Source of the DNA: an uncultured Peptococcaceae bacterium
Lineage (GTDB): Bacteria; Bacillota; Peptococcia; Peptococcales; Peptococcaceae
DNA length: 41,342 nucleotides
NCBI GenBank assembly: GCA_934229395.1
Contig: CAKQDL010000012.1
Location: 1-41,342 of the forward strand
Direction: 5' to 3'
Numbering within the stretch: the first letter of the stretch is position 1; each line of letters starts with the position of its first letter. Below, piece by piece: positions 39,558 through 41,342 of the stretch. The notes under the pieces are model-generated. The model did not search any database. It was given only the letters and a program-made list of their open reading frames with translations, and was not told the origin of the DNA. The position numbers were made by a program, and so were the translations under genes.

Positions 39558-39649
39558 AGTGAAAATCCTCGCTTTCGTAATTTTTTGTAAAACAAAATGG
39601 CCGCCCAAGCGGACAACCATCTGTAGATAACGTATTTAAGGCCGTTCAT
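39554..39649 (-). CDS. Small 31-aa basic membrane peptide in the lysis module
   Basis: MNGLKYVIYRWLSAWAAILFYKK..., one hydrophobic helix flanked by basic residues. It overlaps the end of the gene upstream by 14 bp and the holin start by 4 bp (ATGA), a coupling pattern that supports translation. GAGG lies directly before the ATG, a poor spacing. Could be a holin partner or antiholin (inference). Confidence 0.45.
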   Translation of the reverse strand: MNGLKYVIYRWLSAWAAILFYKKLRKRGFSL

Positions 39650-40958
39650 CCTCAATATTTGTGATTTTGGCCATGTAATAAACCTGTCTGAGTGTTTTTG
39701 GAAACAGCACATCAGGGTTGTTGATAATAAGATAGAGCCACGCAGAAGACACAACACTCTCCCAAACATGAAACTCCCACGGAAGTGTACCGTAAGTGGC
39801 TGTGGTATATATCACACCACCGGAACCACCGTTACATTCCTGCAATCGGATGCATTCATCCACATAGAACTTTGCCTCATCCGCGCGTCCTAACATAAGA
39901 GCAAGTGCAGCATATCCCAACGTACCCTCTGTCCACACAATGTCCGGTGCACCTGCATAATCTACCGTTCTGTCACTGTAAGGTTTGAAACCGGAAAATG
40001 TGCCATCGGATGAATATGTCATGTTGTAATAGTCCGTTTCGGAACTCATGACGATTTTCTTATCCGTGGTAAGATAAACCTCGCAGGCTGTATCAAGGCA
40101 GGTTTTGGCACAATCCGAATGCACTACAGAAAAAATGAGCATTCCTGCCCAAGTGGTACAGTCCAATGCCCATGCTTCATCTGGTTTGCCACCGTTGATG
40201 CCTTGAAAAAATCTGCCGTTTTCAGCGTCATAGCATTTTAAGAACAACTGGTCACGAACCAGTTCTGCTGCCTCTTTGTATTTCTTCTTTTTCAACACAA
40301 GGGCGCATCCTTCCAATGCCTGCAGAGAGGAGCATTGATGTTCCACCGAACACCACTCAATCTCAACATCGGTATAATTATAATCGTTGTCATACACACC
40401 ATAGCCACCTCGGAGCAGACCGTAACGCGGGTCATCCTTGTTGGTTACTTGGCGTGATAACAGCCAACTGCCGCCTTTTTCTAACATCTCAAGCCATTCA
40501 GCGGTTTTATCTTTACCATCAGTTCTTGTTAGCAAAGCATAGCAAATTCCCCAGACAACCCATCCCATAGCTCCGGTACGAACATAATCGTGAAATAGTT
40601 TTCCAATATAAATGTCATAGGAGAAATTCCAACTTCCGTCTGTATTCTGGTCTAACATCAGACGGTGCAACATTTCATCCACGATATCCCAATCACCGGA
40701 AGTAGCAAACACCAACAGTGCAAGGCCCACGTCGTATGCCCAAGTGCGAGAGTTTAACATATATCCATACGCACCGAGGGCAGTGTTACCTTCTTTACTG
40801 AACTGAGGGTCACCATCCGGTATCAGAAACGAGGCCGGGTATCGATACCACGCATCATAACCACTGCCCGTTGCTCCCACTGTAATTTCAGTATTTACAT
40901 CATGAATGCGAACAATTTTCTTCCCTGTAAAAGACTGCGGAAACGCAATATATCCCAT
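39636..40958 (-). CDS. Six-hairpin glycosidase-like phage protein
   Basis: 440 aa from ATG 40958 (GGGAGGTGA 6 bp upstream). A short N-terminal beta segment (HDVNTEITVGATGSGYDAWYRYPAS) is followed by repeated helical hairpins with conserved aromatics: WAYDVGLALLVFATSGDWDIVDEMLHRLML, GWVVWGICYALL, HQCSSLQALEGCALVL and WTEGTLGYAALALMLGRADEA. This pattern fits an (alpha/alpha)6 toroid as in glycoside hydrolases and epimerases. Acidic candidates: DVEIEW and WTEGT. Position before the lysis genes suggests a tail-associated or virion protein acting on surface glycans. The exact family is not recognised. Confidence 0.65.
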   Translation of the reverse strand: MGYIAFPQSFTGKKIVRIHDVNTEITVGATGSGYDAWYRYPASFLIPDGDPQFSKEGNTALGAYGYMLNSRTWAYDVGLALLVFATSGDWDIVDEMLHRLMLDQNTDGSWNFSYDIYIGKLFHDYVRTGAMGWVVWGICYALLTRTDGKDKTAEWLEMLEKGGSWLLSRQVTNKDDPRYGLLRGGYGVYDNDYNYTDVEIEWCSVEHQCSSLQALEGCALVLKKKKYKEAAELVRDQLFLKCYDAENGRFFQGINGGKPDEAWALDCTTWAGMLIFSVVHSDCAKTCLDTACEVYLTTDKKIVMSSETDYYNMTYSSDGTFSGFKPYSDRTVDYAGAPDIVWTEGTLGYAALALMLGRADEAKFYVDECIRLQECNGGSGGVIYTTATYGTLPWEFHVWESVVSSAWLYLIINNPDVLFPKTLRQVYYMAKITNIEDERP

Positions 40959-40963
40959 AAGCA

Positions 40964-41338
40964 TCACCTCCCGATTGAACACGAATCAATCGTTGTTCCT
41001 TCATAATCATAAGTAGTCAGCGTAATCTGATTTGCGGTAACATCCATGACCGTATACATCGGTTCATTCTGCTCTATGACAACCTCATTCCGTTCGGCAG
41101 AAGGATTGTCCGGCACATGGTATTTTGAACCTGTACAGGTAGGAGTTGTAAAGAACAGTTTTCCAGGATAAGTAGTTCGGCTGAGATGATGTTCATGTCC
41201 TGCCAGAACCATACAGATATCCGTCTGATTCACAATAAAATCGGTCAATCCCTCTCGCAGCGTATTCATAAATTGCAAGTCCAAGTTGAACAGTAAAAAA
41301 TCAAGCCACACTATTTTCTGCATTTGAATACACTGCAT
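40964..41338 (-). CDS. Calcineurin-like metallophosphoesterase, C-terminal part (partial or broken)
   Basis: 124 aa reaching almost the window end. It has the C-terminal metal motif GHEHHLSRT (GHxH), preceded by DFIVNQTDICMVLA, and a beta-rich tail (FTTPTCTG, then NEPMYTVMDVTANQITLTTYDYEGT). The N-terminal metal motifs (DxH, GDxxD, GNH) are absent. The codon before the first ATG is a TAG stop (41341-41339), and a neighbouring frame has protein-like residues (DAVYSNAENSVA) just before it stops. The gene may therefore be frameshifted near 41290, or the frame simply begins here. Its stop lies 5 bp before the ATG of the next gene. Confidence 0.6.
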   Translation of the reverse strand: MQCIQMQKIVWLDFLLFNLDLQFMNTLREGLTDFIVNQTDICMVLAGHEHHLSRTTYPGKLFFTTPTCTGSKYHVPDNPSAERNEVVIEQNEPMYTVMDVTANQITLTTYDYEGTTIDSCSIGR

Positions 41339-41342
41339 CTAA

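Larger units (their letters stand above)
29981..41342. mobile_element. Prophage-like element integrated in hsdM (left end and part of body)
   Basis: Left edge is where hsdM reading departs from its family (after GTTTATGA, about 29981). Contents in order: cargo block (+), three-recombinase cassette (-), lysis module (-), six-hairpin protein and metallophosphoesterase (-). The integrase-type genes lie next to the presumed attachment site, as in phages with serine integrases. The element runs beyond the right edge of the window, so its size, capsid genes and attR are not seen. Whether it is a full phage, a satellite or an integrative element cannot be decided here. Confidence 0.8.

Noticed and set aside
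30100..41342. CRISPR array or tRNA-like attachment target
   Set aside because: No repeat-spacer pattern was seen. The junction falls inside hsdM, not in a tRNA gene.

Overview
The window looks like chromosome of an anaerobic Bacillota (Firmicute). Shine-Dalgarno sites are strong (AGGAGG type), a tRNA-sensing T-box and a pyrG-type CTP attenuator are present, and rho-independent terminators follow most units. The genes are bacterial housekeeping genes with a gut-type accessory set (arylsulfotransferase-family protein, Trp transporter). No genus can be fixed from the sequence. There are no rRNA or tRNA genes and no CRISPR array.

Region 1 (1-2051): the end of an unrecognised coding frame, then a divergent pair, prepilin peptidase (-) and a PilT-like ATPase (+). 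Region 2 (2113-9740): the glycolytic operon pgk-tpiA-gpmI-eno followed by secG. gapA is not in this cluster. Then come a DUF4241-like protein and pyrG, whose leader has all parts of a CTP-responsive reiterative-transcription attenuator. Region 3 (9759-11503): a three-gene unit of secreted Ca-binding-repeat protein, ECF sigma factor and RsgI-type membrane anti-sigma, with an ECF-like promoter in front, so probably self-regulated. Region 4 (11504-17519): a 14-TM MFS exporter (-), an HD-domain hydrolase, an arylsulfotransferase-family beta-propeller protein and a SulP anion transporter with a STAS domain. Region 5 (17521-20623, minus strand): an ABC transporter of the TrpXYZ type under a T-box leader whose specifier reads UGG, so charged-tRNA-Trp control is predicted. 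Region 6 (20675-28890): a NifX/NifB-like small protein (-), then rnc-radical SAM-smc-ftsY-mtaD as a tight plus-strand operon.

Region 7 (29057-41342) is horizontally acquired. An XRE regulator and the first half of a type I methylase gene (hsdM) end abruptly just before SAM motif I, where a prophage-like element begins. Inside the element, reading from its left edge, are: (a) a plus-strand cargo block of unknown genes with a MerR-type zinc-ribbon regulator; (b) a minus-strand, translationally coupled recombination cassette of three large serine recombinases, two small SHOCT-like proteins and an HTH/zinc-ribbon protein; (c) a lysis module (holin, amidase) with a six-hairpin glycosidase-like protein and part of a metallophosphoesterase, running off the right end. 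The other half of hsdM and the right attachment site must lie outside the window.

The most promising points for new biology are the three-recombinase/SHOCT cassette sitting in a restriction-modification gene, the unknown cargo block beside it, an in-frame TGA in one recombinase, and the Ca-repeat/ECF/RsgI unit.
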